Position numbers and translations under genes: made by a program. Positions 1-10,973 of a DNA stretch of 54,604 nt are shown piece after piece. This stretch comes from an uncultured Sterolibacterium sp. Its GTDB lineage: Bacteria; Pseudomonadota; Gammaproteobacteria; Burkholderiales; Rhodocyclaceae. The stretch covers positions 1-54,604 of the forward strand of contig CAIVDC010000145.1 of NCBI GenBank assembly GCA_903904605.1. The letters are read 5' to 3'. Positions within the stretch are counted from its first letter, which is position 1; each line of letters opens with the position of its first letter. The notes under the pieces were generated by a model. That model saw only the letters and a program-made list of their open reading frames with translations. It was not told the DNA's origin and ran no database searches.

Positions 1-141
1 GCGATGGCCGACCAGGCGGAGGTGCACCTGCGTCCGAACAAGCTGGTCAAGTACAGCACGGTGGCCATGGTCATGGCCTCGGCGCAGCGCCTGGGCGTGA
101 ACAAGATCGGCCTGGTCGGCAACGAGCAGTTCATCAATTGA
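1..141 (+). CDS. exbD: ExbD biopolymer transport protein, C-terminal end (partial)
   Basis: The window opens inside this gene. The 46 visible residues (ADQAEVHLRPNKLVKYSTVA ... GLVGNEQFIN) fit the periplasmic C-terminal domain of ExbD/TolR proteins, including the strand-helix pattern that ends in a KIGLVG-type strand. ExbD works with ExbB in the inner membrane to couple proton-motive force to TonB. The TPR gene begins 12 bases downstream, so the two are probably co-transcribed. The membrane anchor and its key Asp lie outside the window, so a TolR-like assignment is not excluded. Confidence 0.8.
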   Translation, partial: AMADQAEVHLRPNKLVKYSTVAMVMASAQRLGVNKIGLVGNEQFIN

Positions 142-152
142 AGGACCGCGCA

Positions 153-1417
153 ATGAAGGGTAGGAAGATGGACAGGCTTGCTCTCAGGATCGGCTCTTTG
201 CTTTGCACGCTCTGCCTGGCCCTTGCCGGCTTCACGGCGCCGGCCCGGGCCCAGGAGCAGGATGCCAAGGCGGCCGCCACGGTGCGGCCGGAAGTCGGCG
301 CGCCGCTGCAGGCGGCGCTGGACCTGTTGAAGGGCAAGAAGGCGAAGGCGGCGCTGGCCAAGCTCGCCGAAGCCGACGCGGTCAAGAACAAGACGCCGTT
401 CGAAAGCTACATGGTCCTGCGCCTGCGTGCCCAGGCCGAAGCCGCCGCCGGCGACGCCGCCGAAGCGGCACGCTCCTTCGAGGCGACCGCGGCGTCTCCT
501 GCCGCTCCGGCGGCCGAGCGGACGCAATTCCTCGCGGTCGCCGCCGGCCAGTATTATGCCGCCAGGGACTACGCCAAGGCCGCCGATCTGGCCGCCCGAT
601 ACTTCAAGGCCGGCGGCAGCGACAAATCCCTGCGCACGATCTATGTCCAGGCCCTGTACCTCGGCAACGATTTCGCCCACGCCGCCAAGGAACTCCTCGG
701 CGACATCGACGGCGAAGAACAGGCGGGCAAGACGCCGACCGAGATGGAACTGCAGATGCTGGCCACCTGCTACCAGAAATTGAACGACAAGGCCGGCTAC
801 GCCCGCGCCATGGAAAAGCTGGTCGCCTTCCATCCCAAGCGCGACTATTGGCTGTCCGTAGTCTATAGCGTGACGGCGAGTCCAGGGTTTTCCGACCGGC
901 TGGCCCTGGATGCAGACCGCCTCAAGCTCGCCGCGGGCACGATGCGCAACGCCGGCGATTACATGGAGGCCGCGCAACTGGCGCTGCAGGCCGGCTTTCC
1001 GGCGGAGGCGAAGAAGTTCGTCGATGCCGGCTATGGCGCCGGCGTGCTCGGCACCGGAGCGGACGCCGCGCGGCAACAGCGCCTGAAGGCGCTCACGCTG
1101 AAGAACCTCGCCGAGGACAACAAGACCCTGGGCCAGGACGACGCCCAGGCGGCGGCCGACAAGGACGGCACGGCGCTGGTCAATGCCGGCCTCAACTACG
1201 TCCTGCAGGGCCGCGCCGAGAAGGGGTTGGCGATGATGGAGCAGGGCTTGAAGAAGGGCGGCATGCGGCATCCCGAGGATGCCCGGCTGCACCTGGGCTA
1301 TGCCCTCCAGCTCGCCGGCCAGCCGCAAAAGGCGGTACAGGTCCTGAAGACGGTGCAGGGGGCGGACGGCACGGCCGCCCTGGCCCGTCTCTGGATCATC
1401 CGCATCGGCCAGGGTTC

Positions 1418-1421
<4 letters not shown>
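153..1421 (+). CDS. Exported tetratricopeptide-repeat protein downstream of exbD
   Basis: A 422-residue protein. The ATG at 153 is preferred because an AAGGA ribosome-binding site lies at 141-145, seven bases upstream; an in-frame TTG at 138 has none. The first 33 residues form a signal peptide ending APARA/QE. The rest is almost entirely helical, Ala/Leu/Lys-rich and TPR-like (for example AALDLLKGKKAKAALAKLAE and YAKAADLAARYFKAGG). TPR proteins next to exbBD genes are known from TonB2-type systems, where they help energise particular receptors, so a periplasmic scaffold role in TonB-dependent uptake is inferred. Its stop overlaps the stop of the convergent ABC ATPase gene by four bases, leaving no room for an intergenic terminator. 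Confidence 0.75.
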
Positions 1422-3133
<1,712 letters not shown>

Positions 3134-3141
3134 CACGGCAC

Positions 3142-4272
3142 CTACTTGAGTTTTGGATCGAGCGCGTCGCGCAGCGCATCGGTGAACAGCGAGAACGAGG
3201 TCACCAGCACCGCCATCGCCGTCGTCGCCGCCGTGAGCTGCCACCATTTGCCGAGGATCAGTTCGTTCTGCGCCTCGTTCAGCATGCTGCCCCACGAGGT
3301 TACGCCGACCGGCACGCCGAAGCCCAGGAAGCTCAGGATGACCTCGGACTTGATGAAGCCGACGGTGAGGATGGACATCTGCACGAAGGGGATGTGGCTG
3401 ATGTTGGGCAGGATGTGCACGAACATCTTGCGCAGGTCCGAGGCGCCGATGGCATCGGCCGCCTGGACGTATTCGCGCGCCTTGTGCTTCATGTATTCGG
3501 CGCGGACCAGGCGGAACACGCCGGTCCAGCCGGTCAGGCCGAGGATCAGCACGATGGTCAGCACGCCTTTCTGCTGCAGGACCGCGGCGACCGCCAGGAT
3601 CAGCAGCAGATAGGGCACGGAAGTGAACACGCTGTAGAACCAGTTGAAGACGTCGTCGGCCCATTTGCCGTAATAGCCGGCCACGGCGCCGAACAGGGTG
3701 CCCAGCACCGTCGCCAGGAGGGCCGAGGTCAGGCCGACCAGGATGGAAGTCTCCGAACCCTTGATGGTCTTCAGGATGATGTCATGGCCCCACTTGTCGG
3801 CGCCGAACGGCAGGGTGGCGCGTCGCTCGAGTGCGACGGCCGGCGCTGCCTTGCCCTCGCCGGCGCGGATCGCGGCGATCTCCGGGGCCAGGGGATCGGC
3901 GATGCCGTAGTAGTCGAGCGGCGGCGCCACGGCCGCGCCTGCGCCGCGTTCGGCGCGCAGCTTGCGGAGCACCTCGGCGAGCGGATCGCGGGGATTGTCC
4001 GGGACCGCCGCTTCGGGCGCATTCATGCCCTCCACGCCGCGTTCCTCGGCGCTCTGTGCGCCGACGAAGGTCGGCGGCGCGTAATTCACCCCGACTTCCG
4101 CGTCCCAGTTCCTGGCGACCAGGCCGGCTGCCGAGAGCAGCAGCGTGACCAGGAAACAGGCCACGATCAGCAGTCCGGCGATGGCCAGCCGGTCGCTGCG
4201 CAGCCTTCGCCAGGCCAGCGCCCAGAGTCCCGGCGAAGGCCGGGCGGGCGCGTTGATCGTCGGTTTGCTCAT
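3142..4272 (-). CDS. Peptide ABC transporter permease (DppC/YejE type) with long periplasmic insert
   Basis: A 376-residue inner-membrane permease. A first membrane helix (about residues 21-43) is followed by a hydrophilic stretch of roughly 95 residues rich in Ala, Pro and Glu (from NYAPPTFVGAQ to LERRATLPFGADKWGHD). The usual BPD_transp_1 core with five further helices comes next. The EAA loop is visible around MKHKAREYVQAADAIGAS ... HILPN. The segment before PFGADKWGHD is longer than in standard DppC proteins and should face the periplasm, where it could contact the binding proteins. The start ATG overlaps the stop of the preceding permease (ATGA), so the pair is translationally coupled. 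Confidence 0.9.
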   Translation of the reverse strand: MSKPTINAPARPSPGLWALAWRRLRSDRLAIAGLLIVACFLVTLLLSAAGLVARNWDAEVGVNYAPPTFVGAQSAEERGVEGMNAPEAAVPDNPRDPLAEVLRKLRAERGAGAAVAPPLDYYGIADPLAPEIAAIRAGEGKAAPAVALERRATLPFGADKWGHDIILKTIKGSETSILVGLTSALLATVLGTLFGAVAGYYGKWADDVFNWFYSVFTSVPYLLLILAVAAVLQQKGVLTIVLILGLTGWTGVFRLVRAEYMKHKAREYVQAADAIGASDLRKMFVHILPNISHIPFVQMSILTVGFIKSEVILSFLGFGVPVGVTSWGSMLNEAQNELILGKWWQLTAATTAMAVLVTSFSLFTDALRDALDPKLK

Positions 4273-5207
4273 TCGAGTTGGACGCGCGGGTCGATCGCCT
4301 TGTACAGCAGGTCGGTCAACAGGTTGAAGAGCATGGTCGCGGCTGCCACATAAACGGTGATGGCCTTGATCACGGGGAAGTCCGAACGCTCGACGGCGAG
4401 AATGATTTCGCGGCCGATGCCGGGAATCGAGAAGAAGCGTTCGATCAGGAAGGCGCCGATGAGCAGCGCCGGGAGATTCGACATGACGTGGGTGACGACG
4501 GGAATCGCCGCATTGCGCAGCACATGCACCCAGAGGATGGTCGGCTCGGAGAGTCCCTTGGCGCGCGCCGTGCGCACGTAGTCCTGGTTGATTTCGTCGA
4601 GGAAGAAGGTCCTGAACAGGCGCAGGTCGGGCGCGATGCTGACCACCAGTCCGATCAGGATGGGCAGGGCCGAATAATGAAACAGGTTCTCGGCGAAGTT
4701 GTCGCCCCAGCCCTGCACCGGGAACAGCCCCAGCTTGTAGGCCAGCCAGTACTGGAAGACGATGATGTAGACCAGGATGCTGACCGACATGCCCACGGTG
4801 CATGCGATCATCACCATGCGGTCGGTCAGCGATCCGCGCACGTAGGCCACGCCCAGCGCCAGGCCGATGGCGATCAGGGTTTCCAGGATGGTCAGCGGCA
4901 CCAGCACCGTCAGCGAAGGCCCGAGCCGCGTGGCCAGCACGTGCGAGACGGCTTCGCCGGTGCTCCAACTGGCGCCGAAATCGAAGGTGACGATCTGCTT
5001 CACGAAGATCCACAGCTGCACCCAGTACGGCTGGTCTACGCCCAATTGCGCGCGGATGTTGGCGATTTGTTCGGGGTTGGACATCTTGCCGGCCAGGATA
5101 TAGGCCGGATCGCCGCCCACCCAGTTGAACAGCAGAAATACCAGCAGCACCACGCCCATGAGCGTGGGCAGCATTTGCCAGAGTCGGCGAAGGATATAGG
5201 CGCTCAT
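4269..5207 (-). CDS. Peptide ABC transporter permease (DppB/OppB type)
   Basis: A 312-residue permease starting MSAYILRRLWQMLPTLMGVV, the typical DppB/OppB N-terminal helix. The periplasmic segment containing QLGVDQPYWVQ follows, then the transmembrane core with the EAA loop RTARAKGLSEPTILWVHVLR and the closing RVQLE. It forms the membrane channel with the downstream DppC-like permease. It lies 16 bases downstream of the M3 peptidase gene and ends in an ATGA overlap with the next permease. Nothing in the sequence is unusual; the substrate (peptides) follows from the operon and not from this gene alone. Confidence 0.92.
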   Translation of the reverse strand: MSAYILRRLWQMLPTLMGVVLLVFLLFNWVGGDPAYILAGKMSNPEQIANIRAQLGVDQPYWVQLWIFVKQIVTFDFGASWSTGEAVSHVLATRLGPSLTVLVPLTILETLIAIGLALGVAYVRGSLTDRMVMIACTVGMSVSILVYIIVFQYWLAYKLGLFPVQGWGDNFAENLFHYSALPILIGLVVSIAPDLRLFRTFFLDEINQDYVRTARAKGLSEPTILWVHVLRNAAIPVVTHVMSNLPALLIGAFLIERFFSIPGIGREIILAVERSDFPVIKAITVYVAAATMLFNLLTDLLYKAIDPRVQLE

Positions 5208-5223
5208 GATTTCTCCCGGGCGA

Positions 5224-7233
5224 TCACTGCAGCCGCTTGCCGGCGATTTCGGCGAAGAAGGCGCGGCTGTTCGCGTCCCGCCCGAGGAAGTCGCGCACCA
5301 GGTCCCGGGCGGGCAGCTCGCCGCCGCGGCTCAGTATGCTGTCGCGATAGCGCGCGCCGACTTCCGGATTGAGCAGCTTGCCCTGGAAGGCGGTGAGCAT
5401 GTCCAGCGCCAGCACTTCCGACCACATGTAGCCGTAGTAGCCGGCGGCGTAGCCGCTCATGACGTGGTCGAACTGGCCGGGAAACTGCGACCCCGGCACG
5501 TGGCCGAGCGGCGTCCTGCCTTCCATCCGGGTCCATACCGCCATCGGGTCGCCGGGCCGGGCGGAGTAGATGGCCATGTCGAAGCTGGCATAGAGCAACT
5601 GTCGCGCATAACGGATGCCGCGGCCGAAATTGTGGGCGGCGGTCAGCTTCCTGGCCAGTGCGTCGTCCACCACCGGGCAGGGGGTCTTGCAGAACTGCGC
5701 GACCAGGGCCAGGGTCTCCTTGTTGCGCGCCCACTCTTCGTACATTTGCGACGGCGCCTCGACGAAGTCCCGCTCGACGCTGGTGCCCGCCTGCGCCGCG
5801 TAGCGGGTATGGGAAAGCACGCCGTGCAGGACGTGACCGAATTCGTGGGTCAGGGTCTCCATTTCGTCCGCGTTGAAGCCGCCGCGATCGAAATTGGTCA
5901 CCAGCACCGAGATCGGCGTGCGCCCGACGGCGACGCTGACCCCGCGCACGGGAAAGGCGGCGGCATGGCCGTACTTGCCTTCGCGCGGGAAGAGGTCGAG
6001 GTAGATGCCGGCGATGCGCTGCTGCGTCCTGCTGTCGATCACGTCGTAATAGCTCACCTCCGCGTGCCATACCGGCACCGCGGCCCTGCGGAACTCCACT
6101 CCGTATTGCGCGCCCGAGACATGCAATATCCAGGCGACCGCCGCGTCCGCGGGAAAGTAGCGGCGCAGGACATTGGGGTCGAAGTCGAAGCGCGCGCGCT
6201 TCAGCTTCTGCTGCCAGTAGTCGATGTCCCAGCGCGCGAGCCGGGTCCCGGCCACGGGCTGGCCCAGGCTCCTGGCCGCGAAGCGGCGCAGCTGCCGCAG
6301 TTCGGCCTTCTCGCCGGCGGTCACGGCGGCCCTGACCTCGTCCAGGAAGCGGTCGACCGCCGCCGGCGAGCCGGCCATGCGCCTGCGCACGACCAGATCG
6401 GCATAGCTCGGCAATCCGAACAGGGCGGCCATTTCCTTGCGCAGGGCCACCGCTTCCTTGAGCAGGGCCAGATTCTCGGGTGTGCCGCGGTTGGTGAAGG
6501 CGAACTGGTAACGTCTGCGCGCTTCTCCGCTGTCGGCGTTTTCCATGAACGGGCGGTATTCGGGGTAGGCGAAACCGAGCAGATAGTTGCCCTTGTCGTC
6601 GTGCCGGGCATGGGCCAGATAATCGGCCGGCAGTCCGCGCATCTCGTCGGCGCTGAATGTCAGCCGCTGGTCGTTGTCGCGCATGTTGCGCGAAAAGGCC
6701 TGGCCGAGTTCCTCCAGCCGGGCAAGGATGATCTTCATGCGCTGCGCCTGTTTGGGCGGCAGGGAAACGCCGGCATCCTCGAAGGCCCACAGGATGTCCT
6801 GCCGGAGCTTTCGCTCGACGGCATCGGCGGGCGGGAGCGCCTTGAACATTCCGTAGAGCTTTTCGTTCTGGTAGAGCCCGGATGAAAACTTGCTGAAACG
6901 GACCATGCACGGCTCCGCGGCATCGCGCACCGCCTTGTCCGGCGACACTTCGCCGAGCAGTTCGGTCGGTCCCTGAAAGTCCTCCTGGGCGATCTGCAGC
7001 GCATCCCACTGGGCCAGCAAAACCTGCGGGTCGCCGGCCCCGGGCAGCTTTTCCAGGGCCGCGACCCGGCCCTCCAGATCGGCGATGGTGCTGGCGCAGC
7101 CGGCCGTTATCTGCGCCGCGGACAACAGGGGCAGCAGCGGCCGCTCGGCCGCGGCTGCCGCCGGCAGGCAGGCGCAGACCAAGCCCAGCCAGGCGGCGCA
7201 GCGCAGCAGCGTGCGCGACAGGCGACGACTCAT
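5224..7233 (-). CDS. Exported M3-family metallo-oligopeptidase
   Basis: A 669-residue zinc peptidase of the M3A (thimet oligopeptidase/Dcp) type. The zinc site is HEFGH at residues 463-467, with a probable third ligand Glu492 in DFVEAPSQ. The start at 7233 overlaps the previous stop (ATGA) and has an AAGGAG site six bases upstream, which favours it over an earlier in-frame start at 7266. With this start the protein opens with a clean signal peptide (basic SRRLSRTLLR, hydrophobic core, AAAAA cleavage region), so it should act in the periplasm. Lying between the binding proteins and the permeases, it probably trims oligopeptides to a size the transporter accepts. Most bacterial M3 enzymes are cytoplasmic, which makes the export signal noteworthy. 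Confidence 0.9.
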   Translation of the reverse strand: MSRRLSRTLLRCAAWLGLVCACLPAAAAAERPLLPLLSAAQITAGCASTIADLEGRVAALEKLPGAGDPQVLLAQWDALQIAQEDFQGPTELLGEVSPDKAVRDAAEPCMVRFSKFSSGLYQNEKLYGMFKALPPADAVERKLRQDILWAFEDAGVSLPPKQAQRMKIILARLEELGQAFSRNMRDNDQRLTFSADEMRGLPADYLAHARHDDKGNYLLGFAYPEYRPFMENADSGEARRRYQFAFTNRGTPENLALLKEAVALRKEMAALFGLPSYADLVVRRRMAGSPAAVDRFLDEVRAAVTAGEKAELRQLRRFAARSLGQPVAGTRLARWDIDYWQQKLKRARFDFDPNVLRRYFPADAAVAWILHVSGAQYGVEFRRAAVPVWHAEVSYYDVIDSRTQQRIAGIYLDLFPREGKYGHAAAFPVRGVSVAVGRTPISVLVTNFDRGGFNADEMETLTHEFGHVLHGVLSHTRYAAQAGTSVERDFVEAPSQMYEEWARNKETLALVAQFCKTPCPVVDDALARKLTAAHNFGRGIRYARQLLYASFDMAIYSARPGDPMAVWTRMEGRTPLGHVPGSQFPGQFDHVMSGYAAGYYGYMWSEVLALDMLTAFQGKLLNPEVGARYRDSILSRGGELPARDLVRDFLGRDANSRAFFAEIAGKRLQ

Positions 7234-9035
7234 TTCTTCTCCTTCACCATGTCGAAATAAAGCCATTCGCAGTGCAGTATCGGATGCTTCTTGAAACCGA
7301 TCACGGTCGGCTGGGCGAGCATGTTGCGGTAGCGCGCGTAGCCGATGCGGATCGGCGCATACACTTCCAGGATGCGCGCCATTTCATGATACAGCCGGTT
7401 CCGCTCGGGGCCGTCGGGCAGCTTCTGCGAGGCCTCGTAGCGCACATCGTAGGCGGGGATCCGGCTGCAGCCGTTGTTGTTCTGATGCGTGTTGGGGCCG
7501 TAGAACAACTGCATGAAGTTGTCGCCGTCGGGGTAATCGGCGATCCAGGGTGAATTGCGCGACATCACTTCGCATTGTTTCTCCGCCTTCAGAAGGTCGG
7601 GGAAAGGCATCAGATTGTCCTTCATGCGGATGCCCAGCGAGTCGTAGGCTTTCTTCCATATCTCCGCCTGCTGCTTGCCGTTGGAGTCGGCGCGCGCCGA
7701 GTAGGTAATGGTCAGCGGCTGGCCGTCGGGCAGCGTGCGGAAGCCGTCGGCGCCCTTGCGGTAGCCGAACTTGTCGAGCAGCTCGTTGGCCAACCGGGGA
7801 TCGAAGTGCACCGAGCTGCGATAGTCGGGGTCGTAGCCGACGATGCCCGGCGGGATCGGATATTCCAGGGGCACGGCCTCGCCGTTCCAGACGATGGCGA
7901 TCTCCTCCTGGACGTCGTAGGCCATGGCGATGGCGCGGCGCAGGGCGATCTTCTCCTTGGTCAGGCCGCCGACCACCGGGTCCTGCATGTTCCAGTAGTT
8001 GTAGCTGATCTCGGGGTCGATGATGCGCGACAGCTGCACGCCCTGGGCCGCCAGTTCCGGCCGGAGCTTGCCGTTCTCGAGCGCCTTGGGGGCGAGGGGG
8101 CCCTGCAGTTCGACCAGGTCGACCTGCTTGCCGACGAAGGCCAGCCAGCGCGTCTGGTCCTCGACCATGACGCGGATGTCGATGCGGCCGATCTGCGGCA
8201 TGCGCTTGCCCTTCATGGCGGCGACGATGGCCGCGTCCTCGGGATCGGAGCCGGCCTGGAAGTTCCAGGTCAGGCCGCGGTAGCCGGGATTGGCGACGAG
8301 CTCGATACGCGAGCCGCGCACCCACTCGCCGAGCCTATAGGCGCCGGTCCCGACCGGATTGGCCGTCACCTGACCCATGGCGTCGCGGTATTTCTCGACC
8401 ACCTCGCGCGCCACCGCGCTGGTCGGTTCGTGCGCCAGGATCATGCCGAGGTTGAAATCGGGCTGCTTCAAGTGAATGCGCAGGGTGTAGCGGTCGAGCA
8501 GTTCGAAGCCCGGGATCGGCGCGTCGTAATCGAAGTGCCCGGTCTGCTTGGCCTTGGCCGCGGCCTCGTCGAAGCCCAGCACCTTGCCGGCGAACAGCCA
8601 GCTGTGGGGAGAAGCCAGCCGGGGGTCGAACAGGCGCTGGTAGGAATAGACGTAGTCGGCCATGGTCAGCTCGCGGCGCTTGCCGCCGAAGGCCGGGTCG
8701 GGCTGGAAGTAGATGCCCTTCTTCAGCCGGATGGTGTAAGTCCTGCCGCCGTCCGTGATCTCGGGCATGGCCTCGGCCGTCTGCGGCACCAGCTTGACCG
8801 GCCTGGCCAGATAGTCGTAGGTGTAGAGCGTTTCGAAGATCGACTGGATCACTTCCGCCGAATAGAGATCGCGGGTGATCGCCGGGTCGAAGCCGGCTTC
8901 CGGGGCGACGAAGACGGCATGCAGGACCTTGTCGGGATCGGCGGCCCGGGCCTCCTGGCCGGGCCCGGCGGCGAGGGCCAGCAGCGCCGCGCACAGGGCC
9001 GGCAAACGGCGCAGCCAGCGCCCGGGGCGATTCAT
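7230..9035 (-). CDS. Periplasmic oligopeptide-binding protein (family 5), second copy
   Basis: A 601-residue solute-binding protein of the OppA/DppA (SBP_bac_5) family. It has a signal peptide of about 31 residues ending ARA/ADPDKVLH. Family features are visible: an early FETLYTYDYLARP, an ITDGGRTYTIRLKKGIYF segment, VGTGAYRLGEW and a C-terminal domain with PDGDNFMQLFYGPNTH. It is clearly paralogous to the gene just upstream: the two share LARP.KLVP.TAEAMPE, a KGIYF.PDPAF segment and the PVVGG..KIALRRAIAM block. It starts one base after that gene's stop and overlaps the peptidase start. A length near 600 resembles YejA more than the roughly 535-residue OppA. Ligand specificity cannot be read from sequence. 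Confidence 0.93.
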   Translation of the reverse strand: MNRPGRWLRRLPALCAALLALAAGPGQEARAADPDKVLHAVFVAPEAGFDPAITRDLYSAEVIQSIFETLYTYDYLARPVKLVPQTAEAMPEITDGGRTYTIRLKKGIYFQPDPAFGGKRRELTMADYVYSYQRLFDPRLASPHSWLFAGKVLGFDEAAAKAKQTGHFDYDAPIPGFELLDRYTLRIHLKQPDFNLGMILAHEPTSAVAREVVEKYRDAMGQVTANPVGTGAYRLGEWVRGSRIELVANPGYRGLTWNFQAGSDPEDAAIVAAMKGKRMPQIGRIDIRVMVEDQTRWLAFVGKQVDLVELQGPLAPKALENGKLRPELAAQGVQLSRIIDPEISYNYWNMQDPVVGGLTKEKIALRRAIAMAYDVQEEIAIVWNGEAVPLEYPIPPGIVGYDPDYRSSVHFDPRLANELLDKFGYRKGADGFRTLPDGQPLTITYSARADSNGKQQAEIWKKAYDSLGIRMKDNLMPFPDLLKAEKQCEVMSRNSPWIADYPDGDNFMQLFYGPNTHQNNNGCSRIPAYDVRYEASQKLPDGPERNRLYHEMARILEVYAPIRIGYARYRNMLAQPTVIGFKKHPILHCEWLYFDMVKEKK

Positions 9036-9036
9036 C

Positions 9037-10830
9037 TCAATGCTTCTCCACGTCGAGGTACTGCCAGTCCGAGAGCAGGATCGGGTGTTTCTTGAAGCCC
9101 TTGACCCAGGGCCGGATGAGCCAGTTGCGCAGCCGCGAAGTGTGCAAGGTCCACGGCGTGTCCGCTTCGAACTGCCGGTTCATCTCGATCACCAGCCGGT
9201 TACGCTCCGCGCCCGGCGCGGTCGCGACGAACTGCCGGTAGAGGGTGTCGTAGGCCGCCGAACGGTAGCAGGCGTTGTTGCCCTGGCCGCTGTTCGGCCC
9301 GTACAAGAGTTGCAGGAAGTTTTCCGCTTCCGGGTAATCGGCATACCAGGCGGTGCCCCACATGGGCAGCTGGCATTCGACCGCGGCCTGGAGATTGTCG
9401 GCGAAATTGCTGAAGCTCAGGTCGAGGCGGATGCCGATCTGGTCCAGGCCGCGCTTCCAGAGTTCGCCATATTGATGCGATACCGAGTCGGGCTCCCGAC
9501 GCATTTCCACGGTCAGCGGTCTGCCGTCGGGAAAGCGCCGGTAGCCGTCGGCGCCGCGCTGGTAGCCATAGTAGTCGAGCAGCCGGTTGGCCAGGTCGAT
9601 GTCGTAGGGAATGCTGCTGCGGTAGTTCGGGTCGTGGCCGACCACGCCTTCGGGCACGACCATCTCGTCCTTGACCGCCTGGTTCTTGCGGATCAGGGCG
9701 ATCTCTTGCTTGACGTTGTAGGACATGGCGATGGCGCGGCGCAGGGCGATCTTCTCCGGCGTGTAGCCGCCGACCACCGGGTCGCGCAGGTTGAACAGGG
9801 TATAGGTCACTTCCGGTTCGGTGACCCGATACAGGCCCAGGCCCTGACTGGCGAATTCCGGCTTCAGCCGGGCGCCGTCCATGACCACCGGCGCCGCGAT
9901 CTGCGGCAGCTTGTCGTAGTCGAGCTGTCCGCCCTGGAAGGCCAGCCAGCGCGACTGCTCCTCCTCGATGATGCTGATCTCGACCCGGCCCACCTGGGGC
10001 ATCTCCTTGCCCTTCATGTCGCGCACCAGCTGCGCGTCCCGGGCGTCGCCGCTGGGCTGGAAGTCCCAGACGTAGCCGCGGTAGCCGGGATTGGCCTCGA
10101 GCACGATCTTGCTGCGCGGGACGTATTCCTTCAGCCGGTAGGGGCCGGTGCCGACCGGATGGGCGCCGCTCTGCATGCCGTAGGCCTCTATCGCTTCGCG
10201 CGCGAAGGCGGCCAGCGAGTGGTAGGCGACGACGTAGAGGAAGTTGTAGTCGGGTCGGTTCAGATGCACCCGCAGGGTGTAGCGGTCGGGGGTCTCCAGG
10301 CCGGCCACCGGCGCGTCGTAATCGAACTTGCCGCTCTTCCTGGCGGCGGCGGCGAGGGCATCGAGACCGACGATCTTGCCTTCGACCATGTTGGCCGAAG
10401 GGGCGCGGTTGGCCGGGTCGAGCAGGCGCCGGATGGAATAGGCGTAATCCTTTGCCGTCAGTTCCCGGCGCGCGCCCTTGAAAGCCGGATCGGGCGTGAA
10501 GTAGATCCCTTTCCTGACATGGAAAGTGAAGGTCTTGCCGCCGTCGGCGACTTCGGGCATGGCTTCGGCCGTCAGCGGCACCAGCTTGGCCGGCCGCGCC
10601 AGATAGTCGTAGGTGAGCAGGGTCTCGAAGATGGCTTCGCTGACCCAGCCCGAGTACAGGTTGAAGCTGCGGGTCATATCGAAGCCGTCGTCGGCGGCTT
10701 CGAAGGCGACATGAAGGACCTTGTTCGGATCGGCCGCTGCGCCTGCCGGGGACGGGCTTGCCAGCACCGCGCCAAGGACGCAGGCGCAGATCGCAAACAG
10801 GCTGCGCCAGCGGTCAATCGGAAAAGCCAT
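9037..10830 (-). CDS. Periplasmic oligopeptide-binding protein (family 5), first copy
   Basis: A 597-residue family-5 solute-binding protein and first gene of the peptide operon. The signal peptide runs to about residue 32 (ASPSPAGAAA/DPNKVLH). A strong GGAGGG ribosome-binding site lies just upstream of the ATG. It has the same organisation as its downstream paralogue, with GGKTFTFHVRKGIYF, VGTGPYRLKEYVP and PEAENFLQLLYGPNS. Two adjacent binding proteins feeding one set of permeases usually indicate a widened or two-state substrate range. The gene is transcribed away from the LAL regulator at 10974, which probably controls it. Confidence 0.93.
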   Translation of the reverse strand: MAFPIDRWRSLFAICACVLGAVLASPSPAGAAADPNKVLHVAFEAADDGFDMTRSFNLYSGWVSEAIFETLLTYDYLARPAKLVPLTAEAMPEVADGGKTFTFHVRKGIYFTPDPAFKGARRELTAKDYAYSIRRLLDPANRAPSANMVEGKIVGLDALAAAARKSGKFDYDAPVAGLETPDRYTLRVHLNRPDYNFLYVVAYHSLAAFAREAIEAYGMQSGAHPVGTGPYRLKEYVPRSKIVLEANPGYRGYVWDFQPSGDARDAQLVRDMKGKEMPQVGRVEISIIEEEQSRWLAFQGGQLDYDKLPQIAAPVVMDGARLKPEFASQGLGLYRVTEPEVTYTLFNLRDPVVGGYTPEKIALRRAIAMSYNVKQEIALIRKNQAVKDEMVVPEGVVGHDPNYRSSIPYDIDLANRLLDYYGYQRGADGYRRFPDGRPLTVEMRREPDSVSHQYGELWKRGLDQIGIRLDLSFSNFADNLQAAVECQLPMWGTAWYADYPEAENFLQLLYGPNSGQGNNACYRSAAYDTLYRQFVATAPGAERNRLVIEMNRQFEADTPWTLHTSRLRNWLIRPWVKGFKKHPILLSDWQYLDVEKH

Positions 10831-10973
10831 CTACCCTCCTCGCGTGAAACAAAGCCCGCAGAATATACACCAAACGTGCTGCCCCGGCCGCCGCTGTTCG
10901 GGTGGGGACGCAGTCCCCCCGGTACGTGAGATAATGCCGGCCAGCGAAGACAGGCGGGAGAGGATAGGCGGGC
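10831..10973. promoter_or_regulatory. Divergent control region between peptide operon and LAL regulator
   Basis: This 143-base gap holds the start signals of both directions. Toward the operon there is a TATATT-like -10 (minus strand, 10862-10867) without a good -35. Toward the regulator there is GATAAT at 10930-10935, again without a consensus -35. Weak -35 elements suit promoters that need an activator. A perfect inverted repeat lies between them (10904-10918). The promoters are inferred, not certain. Confidence 0.45.
10904..10918. promoter_or_regulatory. Inverted repeat GGGGAC-N3-GTCCCC, candidate regulator site
   Basis: A perfect 6-bp inverted repeat with a three-base spacer in the divergent region. 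Its half-site resembles the MalT box (GGGGA-type core), and the adjacent gene encodes a MalT-like regulator. A regulator-binding role is inferred from position and resemblance only. Confidence 0.4.

Noticed and set aside
3134-3664. A long in-frame extension of the double-ATPase gene upstream of 3133.
   Set aside because: It lies antiparallel-free but out of frame over the permease gene, is Arg/Pro/Gly-rich with no motif, and the ATPase family N-terminus starts at 3133 with a ribosome-binding site.
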